NCBI GenBank assembly: GCA_030694265.1
Contig: JAUXYP010000008.1
Coordinates: 248,001 to 312,000 of the forward strand
Direction: 5' to 3'
Length of the DNA stretch: 64,000 nucleotides
Source: Sulfuricurvum sp.
Lineage (GTDB): Bacteria; Campylobacterota; Campylobacteria; Campylobacterales; Sulfurimonadaceae
This document shows, piece after piece, positions 33,431-41,024 of the stretch. The notes beneath the pieces are model-generated. The model ran no database searches, was not told the origin of the DNA, and saw only the letters and a program-made list of their open reading frames with translations. Position numbers and translations under genes: made by a program. How positions within the stretch are numbered: the stretch's first letter is position 1; the number at the start of each line of letters is the position of its first letter.

Positions 33431-34161
33431 TGAATCCTTTTATTCAAGCGGTTATTGAGTCATGCACACAGGTGCGTGATTTGATCACCAACTCTGCGGA
33501 TACCACACTTTTTGATTCTTTCGATAAAGGACATGGCGGGGATGTGAGTCATGGATTCGATCTGCGTGCTGAAGAAATCTTCTTTAATAATTTATCCTCT
33601 TATGGATCAGTTTTTTCAGAAGAAAGCGGATGGATGTCCCCATCTTCATCTCGCAATATTATCCTCGATCCCATTGATGGCAGTGACAACTTCGCTTCAT
33701 TATTCCCCTATTACGGTATTTCAGTTGCGTTAGAAGTAGAAGGAATGACAACGGATGCAGTTGTTTGTAATCTTGCAAACGGAGATCTATTTGTACGAAC
33801 GGAAGATGAATATTATCGCACAACTTTGGAGACATCTGAGACAAAAAATTCCATCAAAGTGAATCAAAAAGCAAAAATAGGTCTTTTTGAAAAAGCAGCT
33901 GAACATCCGATTCTGGGTGAGAAACTGATGAAAAATAAGTTGAAGTATCGCTCACCCGGTGCGCTTGCCCTCTCCTTGGCGTATGCGCCTTATGTTAAAT
34001 ATGTGTTATTTTTGGGTACAATGCGCTCGTTTGATATCCAAGCAGGCTTATACTTGAGCCAACACCTTTATGGGTTTCAAGATGAGAGGTATATTCTCTT
34101 GAGCTCGGATAAAGAAGTGTTTGAACGGATACGTTTGATTGTTGAAAAGGAGTATTTTTGA
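33430..34161 (+). CDS. Inositol-monophosphatase-family phosphatase (SuhB/CysQ-like)
   Basis: 243 residues. The lithium-sensitive phosphatase motifs are present: FSEESGW near 64 for metal binding, ILDPIDGSDNFASLFPYYG near 79-97, and the third segment MRSFDIQAGLYL near the end. The exact substrate (inositol phosphate, fructose bisphosphate, or PAP as for CysQ) cannot be read. It sits between gltD and accD, in the same neighbourhood as its likely orthologue next to accD in C. jejuni. Confidence 0.85.
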   Translation: MNPFIQAVIESCTQVRDLITNSADTTLFDSFDKGHGGDVSHGFDLRAEEIFFNNLSSYGSVFSEESGWMSPSSSRNIILDPIDGSDNFASLFPYYGISVALEVEGMTTDAVVCNLANGDLFVRTEDEYYRTTLETSETKNSIKVNQKAKIGLFEKAAEHPILGEKLMKNKLKYRSPGALALSLAYAPYVKYVLFLGTMRSFDIQAGLYLSQHLYGFQDERYILLSSDKEVFERIRLIVEKEYF

Positions 34162-35000
34162 GTCTATTTAACCTGTTCGGTGACTCCGAGAAAAAGAAAC
34201 AGCCTACTAAGAGTGAGGCCCCTTCTCACTGGGTAAAATGTACTTCATGCCAATCGCTTATGTACTACAAAGAGATGGAGAAGCAAAATCATGTTTGTCC
34301 AAAATGTGGATTTCATTTACGTATAGGTGTTCAAGAGCGTTTAGCCATTATCACAGATGAAGGGAGCTTCGTTGAATTCGATGCTTCTTTAAAGCCGATT
34401 GATCCCTTGGATTTTGTGGATAAAAAAAGTTACGCTGCCCGTATTGAAGAGGGTTATGCAAAAAATGGACGCTATTCATCGGTTGTGAGCGGAGAATGTA
34501 CCATTAATTCTGTCCCCGTCCAACTGGTCGTATTTGATTTTAACTTTATGGGTGGATCATTGGGTTCTGTTGAAGGTGAAAAAATTGTTCGTGCCATTAA
34601 TCGTGCTTTGGAAAAACGGCAAGGTGTCATTATTGTCAGCGCCAGTGGTGGTGCACGTATGCAAGAGAGTACTTTTTCTTTGATGCAAATGTCGAAGACT
34701 TCTGCTGCATTAGCACGTTTGGCGCAAGCCAAACTTCCGTATATCTCCTTGCTCACTGACCCTACAATGGGCGGTGTAAGTGCGTCGTTTGCAACATTGG
34801 GTGATATTATTATCGCTGAGCCTGGTGCATTGGTCGGTTTTGCGGGCCAGCGTGTTATTAAGCAGACCATCGGATCAGATTTACCGGATGGCTTTCAGAG
34901 AGCTGAATTTTTACTTGAAAAAGGGTCTATTGATATGATCGTAGAGCGTAATGAGCTCAAAGATACGTTAAGCGACCTGTTAACCCTTCTCCTCCCTTAG
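34158..35000 (+). CDS. accD: Acetyl-CoA carboxylase carboxyltransferase, beta subunit
   Basis: With AccA transfers carboxyl from biotin to acetyl-CoA for fatty acid synthesis. 280 residues. TTG start in a TTGA overlap with the preceding gene, with AAAGGAG as ribosome site. The zinc ribbon cysteines are C28, C31, C47 and C50 (WVKCTSCQSL, VCPKCGFHLR). The crotonase-type core has FNFMGGSLGSVEGEKIVRA, SASGGARMQESTFSLMQM and DPTMGGVSASFATLGD, with GFAGQRVIKQTI near 230. Confidence 0.97.
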   Translation: MSLFNLFGDSEKKKQPTKSEAPSHWVKCTSCQSLMYYKEMEKQNHVCPKCGFHLRIGVQERLAIITDEGSFVEFDASLKPIDPLDFVDKKSYAARIEEGYAKNGRYSSVVSGECTINSVPVQLVVFDFNFMGGSLGSVEGEKIVRAINRALEKRQGVIIVSASGGARMQESTFSLMQMSKTSAALARLAQAKLPYISLLTDPTMGGVSASFATLGDIIIAEPGALVGFAGQRVIKQTIGSDLPDGFQRAEFLLEKGSIDMIVERNELKDTLSDLLTLLLP

Positions 35001-35001
35001 T

Positions 35002-35559
35002 ATGCGGCTGTATGCTCTATGTGATCGTGACGTTTTACGTTCACGAGATATTAGTTTTGCAGAGTTTATACAAAAAGTAAAATCTTTAAACGGCGAAATT
35101 GTTCAATACCGTAATAAACACGATGATATTGCAACGATTAAAAATGATTTGATTGAATTACGTCAATTATGGGACGGATTTTTAATTATCAATGACCATT
35201 ATGAGTTGGCAACCTATTGTGATGGTGTTCATATTGGGCAAGATGACCTTTATGCCATTGACAGTGACCCCTTACGTGCGCTTACAATACTGAAATTGGC
35301 AATTGGAAATGATAAAATAGTGGGGCTTTCAACGCATAACAGTGACGAAATAGCGATTGCTAACACGCTGGAACTCAATTATATCGGTTTGGGTGCCTAT
35401 CGTAGTACATCAACAAAAAAAGAAGCGGGTGTCTTAGGCAATTCACTGGATATATTGGCCAAAGAGTCCAGCCATCCAGTAGGCGCTATTGGTGGTGTTA
35501 AGACAGATGATATTTTTGCCTTTGTTACCTATCATGTCATAGGCAGTGGATTACTGTGA
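35002..35559 (+). CDS. Thiamine-phosphate-synthase-like protein (ThiE/TenI fold)
   Basis: 185 residues, shorter than typical ThiE (about 210). TIM-barrel motifs are recognisable: IVQYRNK at 33-39, [21 protein letters not shown] with the diphosphate-site aspartates, [28 protein letters not shown] and [10 protein letters not shown]. This fits coupling of the thiazole and pyrimidine halves of thiamine, or a TenI-like relative. The gene starts one base after the accD stop and overlaps rlmH in GTGA. I do not recall it in the corresponding C. jejuni block. Confidence 0.8.
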   Translation: MRLYALCDRDVLRSRDISFAEFIQKVKSLNGEIVQYRNKHDDIATIKNDLIELRQLWDGFLIINDHYELATYCDGVHIGQDDLYAIDSDPLRALTILKLAIGNDKIVGLSTHNSDEIAIANTLELNYIGLGAYRSTSTKKEAGVLGNSLDILAKESSHPVGAIGGVKTDDIFAFVTYHVIGSGLL

Positions 35560-36014
35560 ATATTTCACTTATCTCTATCGCAAAAAAAGAGCGCTGCTTG
35601 TACGATCCGCTATATCAAGAACAAATCAAGATGATTTCCCGTTTTGCAAAACTCGAGGATGTTGAATTATTTCCAAAAGAAGTGGTAAAAGCGCATCAAA
35701 CAGGACCTGAAGCATCAAAATTGGCATACAGTAAGTTGCTAGAACCCATGTTGGGCAAAAGTTATTCAATTGCGTTACATCCCGATGGAAAAAAATGTGA
35801 TAGTTTGGCTTTTAGTAAGCTCCTGTGTGATAAAATCGCGATACAATTTTTCATTGGAGGAGCATTCGGCTTTGAGGAGTCATTTGTTTCTCGGTGTGAC
35901 AGCGTTATAAGTCTTTCTGAATTGACGATGAGTCATAAGATTGCTAAGGCAGTTTTATTGGAGCAGATATATAGAGCTTTTACACTGTTGAATAATCATC
36001 CGTATCATAAATAA
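35556..36014 (+). CDS. rlmH: 23S rRNA (pseudouridine-1915-N3)-methyltransferase
   Basis: SPOUT-class enzyme methylating pseudouridine 1915 in helix 69 of the large ribosomal subunit. 152 residues (E. coli 155), GTG start overlapping the previous stop. The SAM-binding knot shows as [16 protein letters not shown] and the C-terminal [25 protein letters not shown] is diagnostic. Upstream [17 protein letters not shown] is also typical of the family. Confidence 0.97.
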   Translation: MNISLISIAKKERCLYDPLYQEQIKMISRFAKLEDVELFPKEVVKAHQTGPEASKLAYSKLLEPMLGKSYSIALHPDGKKCDSLAFSKLLCDKIAIQFFIGGAFGFEESFVSRCDSVISLSELTMSHKIAKAVLLEQIYRAFTLLNNHPYHK

Positions 36015-36022
36015 GGAAACAT

Positions 36023-36376
36023 ATGAGAGAGAATGAACTGCATTATTTTGAAGAGATTTTATTGGCTCGTAAAGTTCAAATTATTAAAAATTTGAATGGT
36101 GTAGAACAGGAAATGATACAGCTTCGTGAGTGTGAACTAAATGATGAGGGCGATTATGCATCTGCCAGTAACGAAAATCTGGTTGAAAGTGCCATTGGTA
36201 CACAGCAGCTTCAAGAGTTAAATGAAATCGAAGCCGCATTAGCTAAAATAAAAACAAAACAATACGGCATATGCGATATGTGTGAAGATGAGATAGGCTT
36301 TCAGCGTCTAAAAGTAAAAGCGCACGCTAAATACTGTATTATCTGTCGTCCTATTGCTGAGAAGAACAAAGCCTAA
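36023..36376 (+). CDS. dksA: DksA/TraR-type C4 zinc-finger regulator
   Basis: 117 residues. An N-terminal helical hairpin with acidic tip (LRECELNDEGDYASASNE near 37-54) and the C-terminal C4 zinc finger CDMCEDEIGFQRLKVK and YCIICRPIA. This is the layout of DksA, which binds the RNA polymerase secondary channel and works with ppGpp. It is shorter than E. coli DksA (151), as in other epsilonproteobacteria. AAGGAAAC before the ATG. Conserved next to rlmH. Confidence 0.9.
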   Translation: MRENELHYFEEILLARKVQIIKNLNGVEQEMIQLRECELNDEGDYASASNENLVESAIGTQQLQELNEIEAALAKIKTKQYGICDMCEDEIGFQRLKVKAHAKYCIICRPIAEKNKA

Positions 36377-36386
36377 AGGGGAATTA

Positions 36387-37412
36387 ATGCAACTAAAACG
36401 TTATACTATTGGGTCATTTATTTTAATGATATTAGTCGGCATAGCCGTCTACAGTATCAATACAGAATCCATTTCCTTTGATTTAATAGGTATCCATTTT
36501 CCTAATCTCCCTGTTGCTTTTTGGGTAGTTGTACCTCTGGCTCTTTTGTATCTTGCAAGCGTATTGCATATGGCAGTTTATGTTTTAGTTGGTAACTTTA
36601 AACTTAGACGTTTAAATCGTGATTATGAAAAAATGCTGGATGCACTTCGTGATTCTCTATTAGGAGTTGCTGAGCGTAATTATGCATTTAAAAGTGATGC
36701 TTATAAGGTTATGGGAAGATTAATTGATAATTCATTGATTCTCCCTTATGAAACATTGCAAGCCGTAGGTAATGAAAAACTTGATGAAGCACTAACTCTA
36801 CTGACTGATGTTAAAGCACATAAAAAAGTGGAGATTAAAAAGTTTCATTTAGCTAATACAACATCATTGATGATTCAAAATAATTTGAATCGTCTTGAGC
36901 GTGGTGAATTAACGGCTGATGAAGTTTTATCGCGTCCTGAAACGTATGGCGATGTTGTTTGTCAAAAAGCATTTGAATCGTATGTTAAGACAGCATCCAT
37001 GGGTTCAGTTATCAAATTCAAAAATCTTTTCTCAAAATCGTCACTATTTAGCTTCCTTGGACGTATAAACAGTGCTGAAAATGGGGTTGAGATGAGTAAC
37101 GAGGAAGTGATTAACTTGATCAAAAACCTCAAATTAACAAGCGCTGATTTTATTGATTTATCGATAGTATTGGCTAAAAATATGATTCCTGAGCAGCGAA
37201 TACGTCTATTTGAATCTATGAGTGAGCAATGTGATGATGTGATGGAAGCGTATTTTTACACACTGTATGATTTGCAAATGATAGATATCGCCAATGAGTT
37301 ACTTAACAATACCTCTCACGATGAATATCAAATTTTCAAGGCATACAGAGATCTCAAACGCTCTAATAAACACTACGATATTGCTATCTTTTTTCGACGA
37401 AACTGCAATTAA
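36387..37412 (+). CDS. Conserved hypothetical membrane protein of epsilonproteobacteria
   Basis: 341 residues from the ATG at 36387, chosen for its AAAGGGGAA ribosome site directly after the dksA stop; an earlier in-frame start would overlap dksA. Two membrane helices at about 10-25 and 42-72 (VAFWVVVPLALLYLASVLHMAVYVLVG) are followed by an all-helical cytoplasmic domain of about 260 residues with TPR- or HEAT-like spacing. No enzyme motif. A gene of this type follows the dksA homologue in C. jejuni as I recall (Cj0124c region). Function unknown. Confidence 0.82.
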   Translation: MQLKRYTIGSFILMILVGIAVYSINTESISFDLIGIHFPNLPVAFWVVVPLALLYLASVLHMAVYVLVGNFKLRRLNRDYEKMLDALRDSLLGVAERNYAFKSDAYKVMGRLIDNSLILPYETLQAVGNEKLDEALTLLTDVKAHKKVEIKKFHLANTTSLMIQNNLNRLERGELTADEVLSRPETYGDVVCQKAFESYVKTASMGSVIKFKNLFSKSSLFSFLGRINSAENGVEMSNEEVINLIKNLKLTSADFIDLSIVLAKNMIPEQRIRLFESMSEQCDDVMEAYFYTLYDLQMIDIANELLNNTSHDEYQIFKAYRDLKRSNKHYDIAIFFRRNCN

Positions 37413-37425
37413 CACAGCTTTATGG

Positions 37426-37441
37426 CAAAGGAATCCCTTTG
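37426..37441 (+). terminator. Hairpin between the membrane-protein gene and dus
   Basis: CAAAGG/CCTTTG with a 4-base loop, followed by TTGTTTAGTTTC. A weak terminator or processing site 13 bases after the stop. Confidence 0.4.
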
Positions 37442-37471
37442 TTGTTTAGTTTCTTTGATAGGTAAATACTT

Positions 37472-38461
37472 ATGACAAACAAACTCTCTTTTGATACACC
37501 TATATACGCACTTGCACCATTAGCAGGATATACAGATCTTCCATTTCGTAATGTAGTTAAAAAATTCGGAGCTGATTTAACAGTGAGTGAAATGCTTAGT
37601 TCAAATGCGCTTGCCCATGGCTCTGAAAAAACATTTAAAATGCTAGAACGAAGTCCTAATGAAGACCCTTATTCGGTACAAATAGCGGGATCAGAAGAAG
37701 ATGTTGTACGTCGTGCAGTCGAAATATTGAATGAGCAGGATAATATTGATATTATTGATCTTAACTGCGGATGCCCTGTTCCAAAAATTGTTTGCCATGG
37801 ATCGGGTAGTTCTTTACTCAAAGATTTACCGCGTATGGCTAAAATCATCGAAACCATTAAAAAAACCTCGAATAAATCAACACTCAGTGTTAAAATACGC
37901 TTAGGATTTGAAGAAAAAAATCATATTGAAATCGCCAGACTTGTACAGGAATGCGGAGCTGATTTCATTGCAGTACATGGACGAACACGTGCTGGAAAGT
38001 TTAAAGCGCCCGTTGACTATGATGCGATTGCTGAGATTAAAGCTGCTATCTCGATTCCTGTAATAGCGAATGGTGATATTGACTCCTATGAAAAAGCACA
38101 ATGGGTTTTAAAACATACAGGCGCTGATGGTGTAATGATTGGTAGAGGGGCGGTTGGTGCTCCATGGATATTTCATCAATTGAAAACAGGTAACAGTGAC
38201 GTAGACCCAATGTTGAAGCATGCGATAATTATGGAACACGTAAAGGGAATGATCTCTTTTTACGGCGATAGAGGTGTAGTAATGTTTCGTAAACATGTTC
38301 ATACGTATTCAAAAGGGTATGAGGGAGCATCGGCTTTGCGCGATGCGGTTAATCGGATTGATGATCCAGTTGACTTTATGAATGTAGTTGATCAGTTTTT
38401 TCGCAATAATCGTCAAATATATGAAGGATTTAAAGCTTCTTCAATGAGTTGTGAGTGCTAA
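37472..38461 (+). CDS. dus: tRNA-dihydrouridine synthase
   Basis: FMN enzyme reducing uridine to dihydrouridine in tRNA D-loops. 329 residues. LAPLAGYTDLPFRNVVKKFG at 13-32, MLSSNALAHG, the LNCGCPVPKIVCHGSGSSLL motif with the catalytic cysteine near 98-110, IAVHGRTRAGKFK and MIGRGAVGAPWIF are all present; this pattern is nearest DusB. It ends the block that began with gltB and is convergent with the flagellar genes downstream. Confidence 0.95.
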   Translation: MTNKLSFDTPIYALAPLAGYTDLPFRNVVKKFGADLTVSEMLSSNALAHGSEKTFKMLERSPNEDPYSVQIAGSEEDVVRRAVEILNEQDNIDIIDLNCGCPVPKIVCHGSGSSLLKDLPRMAKIIETIKKTSNKSTLSVKIRLGFEEKNHIEIARLVQECGADFIAVHGRTRAGKFKAPVDYDAIAEIKAAISIPVIANGDIDSYEKAQWVLKHTGADGVMIGRGAVGAPWIFHQLKTGNSDVDPMLKHAIIMEHVKGMISFYGDRGVVMFRKHVHTYSKGYEGASALRDAVNRIDDPVDFMNVVDQFFRNNRQIYEGFKASSMSCEC

Positions 38462-38464
38462 AGA

Positions 38465-38505
38465 GACGTTGATAGACGTTGATAGAAGAGGGTATTAATA
38501 CCCTC
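38465..38505. repeat. Tandem decamer and 18-bp palindrome between dus and fliO
   Basis: GACGTTGATA occurs twice in tandem (38465-38484), then the perfect palindrome GAGGGTATTAATACCCTC (38488-38505) covers the fliO stop codon. In this convergent spot it may serve as a bidirectional 3'-end hairpin, though no T run follows. Confidence 0.5.
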
Positions 38506-39391
38506 CAGATGCCTTTTCTTTATACGAGTCGAAAGATTCATCTTGCGTCGTTCCCAACTGGAAAAAACCATCGAGTTCTTGATGTTTTGATTTGAGCATT
38601 GTTTCAAATTCATTTTGGGAAATAGGGATGTTGTCTTGAAATTTGTCCAATAAAATCGTATTGTTTCCCAAAAGAACGAGATAGCTTTGTGTACCAAAGT
38701 CGAGCATGGCTACAGAGTGAGAGGCATCGAGTGTTTTTTGAAATCGAATATGGACACCACCGCCCCCCAGTGTACTCGCCAAGGATGCTGTTGAAGACAA
38801 AATAGGGTTGCTTTTTTTATCGGTGTTGAAGGACCACGGAGCTTTTGGTTCTTCACGCATTCGGATTGTTTTTTTCGATATTCCTTGTTTAAGCCAAAAG
38901 AGTATTCCAATTCCAACGACTAAAATTCCAATAACGACATAATAGCTTTGTTCAAACTCGTTTCCTTGTTTTGTCGGAAGAGTTGAAATTGTAGCTGCGT
39001 TTTGTGCTGCGACACTATTTTTTAATGGCGATGCTAAGAGTGGATTAAATCGTAGTCTTAAGCCATAAGAATCTGATGTTTTAGATGCCTGAAGAATAAC
39101 ATTGGAGGGTACATTCGCTACAATTTGGATTTGATCAGCATTGGGAGAAATAGAAAGTTTTTGAAGAAATTCAGAATTAATCGTTTTTACCAAAGGGGAA
39201 TCAATAGACGCTTCCTCCAATTTAATGACAATGACATCCCCTTGTCTATTCTGACGTAAAACACCCTCGTATGGGGTATCAAAGGTAAGCATGATGTCAA
39301 CATGGTCGTGACGATCATAAATATTATAACTGAGGATCTTTGACCCAAAAAGTATGGCAGGAATGAGTAGAATCAGGGCTAATTTTTTCAT
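38495..39391 (-). CDS. fliO: FliO-like flagellar export protein with extra N-terminal domain
   Basis: 298 residues. A signal peptide (LALILLIPAILFGS) precedes an AMIN/secretin-like beta domain (about 20-110, YNIYDRHDHVDIMLTFDTP to YGLRLRFNPL). One membrane helix lies at about 150-168 (YVVIGILVVGIGILFWL). The cytoplasmic part has VHIRFQKTLDASHSVAMLDF then YLVLLGNNTILLDKF, resembling the FliO C-terminal domain. Position after fliN supports FliO; in C. jejuni the gene after fliN (Cj0352) has, as I recall, been identified as fliO. It overlaps fliN in ATGA. Sequence identity by eye is low, so confidence is moderate. Confidence 0.68.
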   Translation of the reverse strand: MKKLALILLIPAILFGSKILSYNIYDRHDHVDIMLTFDTPYEGVLRQNRQGDVIVIKLEEASIDSPLVKTINSEFLQKLSISPNADQIQIVANVPSNVILQASKTSDSYGLRLRFNPLLASPLKNSVAAQNAATISTLPTKQGNEFEQSYYVVIGILVVGIGILFWLKQGISKKTIRMREEPKAPWSFNTDKKSNPILSSTASLASTLGGGGVHIRFQKTLDASHSVAMLDFGTQSYLVLLGNNTILLDKFQDNIPISQNEFETMLKSKHQELDGFFQLGTTQDESFDSYKEKASGGY

Positions 39392-39741
39392 AATCTCTCT
39401 TTGGATAAATAATACAATACTGCACTCGAATCGAGTACCTCATTGATACGAATTGCAAGATTTTTTTCATAAACCATTACTTCTCCTTTTCCAATAATAC
39501 GTTGATTAACATAGGATTCGACACTCTCACCGGCTGGTTTTCCCAAATCAATAACTGATCCTTTTTCCAACTTGAGTATTTCTCCAAGAGAGAGAGTTGT
39601 TTGCCCCAAATCTGAGACAAATTCAACTTCCATATCAAGCAATCCCTCATAATCCATCCATGCGAGTTCTTTAAGCGGATCAAATGAACCTTCTTTATCA
39701 GGAAGAGGCGGCTCAACAGCAAGGGCTAATTCTTCATCCAT
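39388..39741 (-). CDS. fliN: Flagellar motor switch protein FliN
   Basis: C-ring subunit of the flagellar motor and docking site for export. 117 residues (E. coli 137). A short acidic N-terminus is followed by the SpoA domain: LLDMEVEFVSDLGQTTLSLG, EILKLEKGSVIDLGKPAGE, VESYVNQRIIGKGEVMVYEK and NLAIRINEVLD. The start ATG is 2 bases after the cheX-like stop. Confidence 0.96.
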   Translation of the reverse strand: MDEELALAVEPPLPDKEGSFDPLKELAWMDYEGLLDMEVEFVSDLGQTTLSLGEILKLEKGSVIDLGKPAGESVESYVNQRIIGKGEVMVYEKNLAIRINEVLDSSAVLYYLSKERL

Positions 39742-39743
39742 CG

Positions 39744-40178
39744 TTATAAGGCCTTTATTGCGATCATCATTTCACCATTGGCCACTTGGACAGTGTGAAT
39801 TCCGTCATAAGGCATAGTGAAATAATCTTCTATTAAGAAATGGGGTGTGGAAATGGTAAACGGATTTATATCGGACGACTCGGCAATTACTTTCGCGCTA
39901 CCGATAATCATATTGGTTGTTTCAAGTAACATGTCCGTAAGAGTCTCCTCATCTGAATTTTCTTCACCTAAAAAAATTTCGGCAATGTATTGAATAAGCA
40001 CATTGTCACACCCTAAATAGGCACGATGTTTACTGCCGCTTTTTGTTTCTATGTCAAGATAAGCAATAAGTGTTCTCTTTTTATCACTCAGGCCAGTAGT
40101 TGTATGCGGCAAGCCAATTTGATGTATACAAAAATTTTCAGCAGCTTGGAGAATTGTTGGTAACATAGAAAGCCCCAT
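39744..40178 (-). CDS. CheX/CheC-like chemotaxis phosphatase-family protein
   Basis: 144 residues. The segment DEETLTDMLLETTNMIIGSAKVI fits the CheX/CheC/FliY helix with the E-x2-N active-site pattern (ETTN), and the flanking strands (TLIAYLDIETKSG, FTISTPHFLIEDY, GEMMIAIKAL) agree with a single CheX-like domain. Such proteins dephosphorylate CheY-P or bind the switch. It is first in the cheX-fliN-fliO unit, so a role at the motor switch is likely. A -10 box TATAAT lies at 40199-40204 on this strand. Confidence 0.72.
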   Translation of the reverse strand: MGLSMLPTILQAAENFCIHQIGLPHTTTGLSDKKRTLIAYLDIETKSGSKHRAYLGCDNVLIQYIAEIFLGEENSDEETLTDMLLETTNMIIGSAKVIAESSDINPFTISTPHFLIEDYFTMPYDGIHTVQVANGEMMIAIKAL

Positions 40179-40198
40179 AATATTTCACTAGATCATAA

Positions 40199-40204
40199 AT
40201 TATA
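40199..40204 (-). promoter_or_regulatory. -10 box for the cheX-fliN-fliO unit
   Basis: TATAAT on the minus strand about 20 bases before the ATG at 40178. Weak -35 (TTCTTT, 16-base spacer). No sigma-54 or sigma-28 flagellar promoter motif is obvious. Confidence 0.4.
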
Positions 40205-40242
40205 GCGTAAAAATGCAAGGAAAGAATAGGGGTAAACTAAAG

Positions 40243-40261
40243 TATAATCGCGCAGTATAAT
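40243..40261 (+). promoter_or_regulatory. Twin -10 boxes before the TauE/SafE gene
   Basis: TATAAT at 40243-40248 and again at 40256-40261, 18 to 36 bases before the ATG at 40279. Neither has a good -35 box. Confidence 0.4.
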
Positions 40262-40278
40262 CGAACATAAAGCGTAAT

Positions 40279-41019
40279 ATGATGACAATCGAACTAATTG
40301 TTTTGGGTGTAGCTGTAGGGGCTTTGTCCGGTTTTTTTGGAATTGGTGGAGGGACGGTAAGCGTTCCTCTGCTGATGATCCTTGGATTTGGTATCAAAGA
40401 GGCGATTGCCATATCTGTAATGCAGATGGTATTTGGTTCTTTGATGGCAGCTTGGATGCATCATAAGAAAAAAACCTATGTGATTAGCGACATTAAATAT
40501 TTCGGTTTTGGCGGTTTAGTCGGAGCCATGTTGGGTGCCGTGTTGGTGAAAGTTTTGGATGAAGCGTTGCTTGAATGGTCTTTTTTGGCTATTGTTGCCT
40601 TTACGCTTGGACGGTTTGTCATGTCGTCTCCTGAGCCTACACGGCCTGAGATAATCAATCGACCTCTTTATGTAGCCATAGGCAGTTTTATTGGGTTATT
40701 CTCGGGAATGTTAGGGGTAGGAGGTGCAATATTGATGACTCCAATTTTAGTTAGTTTTATGGGATTTGACCTCAAAAAAGCGTCAGCCATAGGACTTTTT
40801 TTCGTGATATTTACCTCTGCATCGGCTTTTGTTACATTAGGACTCTTGGGAATGTTAAATTGGCAAGCAGGGCTTATCATGGCTTTTTCATCGTTACTAG
40901 GCATCGGTATAGGAATTTATTTTGTACATAAAATACAACTAAAGCATTATAAACAGGTACTTGTTGCCTTTTATAGTATTATTTTCGCCCTTACGGCGTA
41001 TAAAATCATTGTGGGATAA
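40279..41019 (+). CDS. Sulfite exporter TauE/SafE family membrane protein
   Basis: 246 residues, about eight membrane helices arranged as two similar halves. The family-typical glycine motifs occur in both: GALSGFFGIGGGTVSVPLL near 16-34 and GLFSGMLGVGGAILMTPIL near 138-156. Proposed substrates in the family include sulfite, sulfonates and other organic anions; export of sulfur anions would suit a sulfur-oxidising epsilonproteobacterium but is inference. Divergent from the cheX unit; uvrA starts 5 bases after its stop. Confidence 0.9.
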   Translation: MMTIELIVLGVAVGALSGFFGIGGGTVSVPLLMILGFGIKEAIAISVMQMVFGSLMAAWMHHKKKTYVISDIKYFGFGGLVGAMLGAVLVKVLDEALLEWSFLAIVAFTLGRFVMSSPEPTRPEIINRPLYVAIGSFIGLFSGMLGVGGAILMTPILVSFMGFDLKKASAIGLFFVIFTSASAFVTLGLLGMLNWQAGLIMAFSSLLGIGIGIYFVHKIQLKHYKQVLVAFYSIIFALTAYKIIVG

Positions 41020-41024
41020 TCAGT

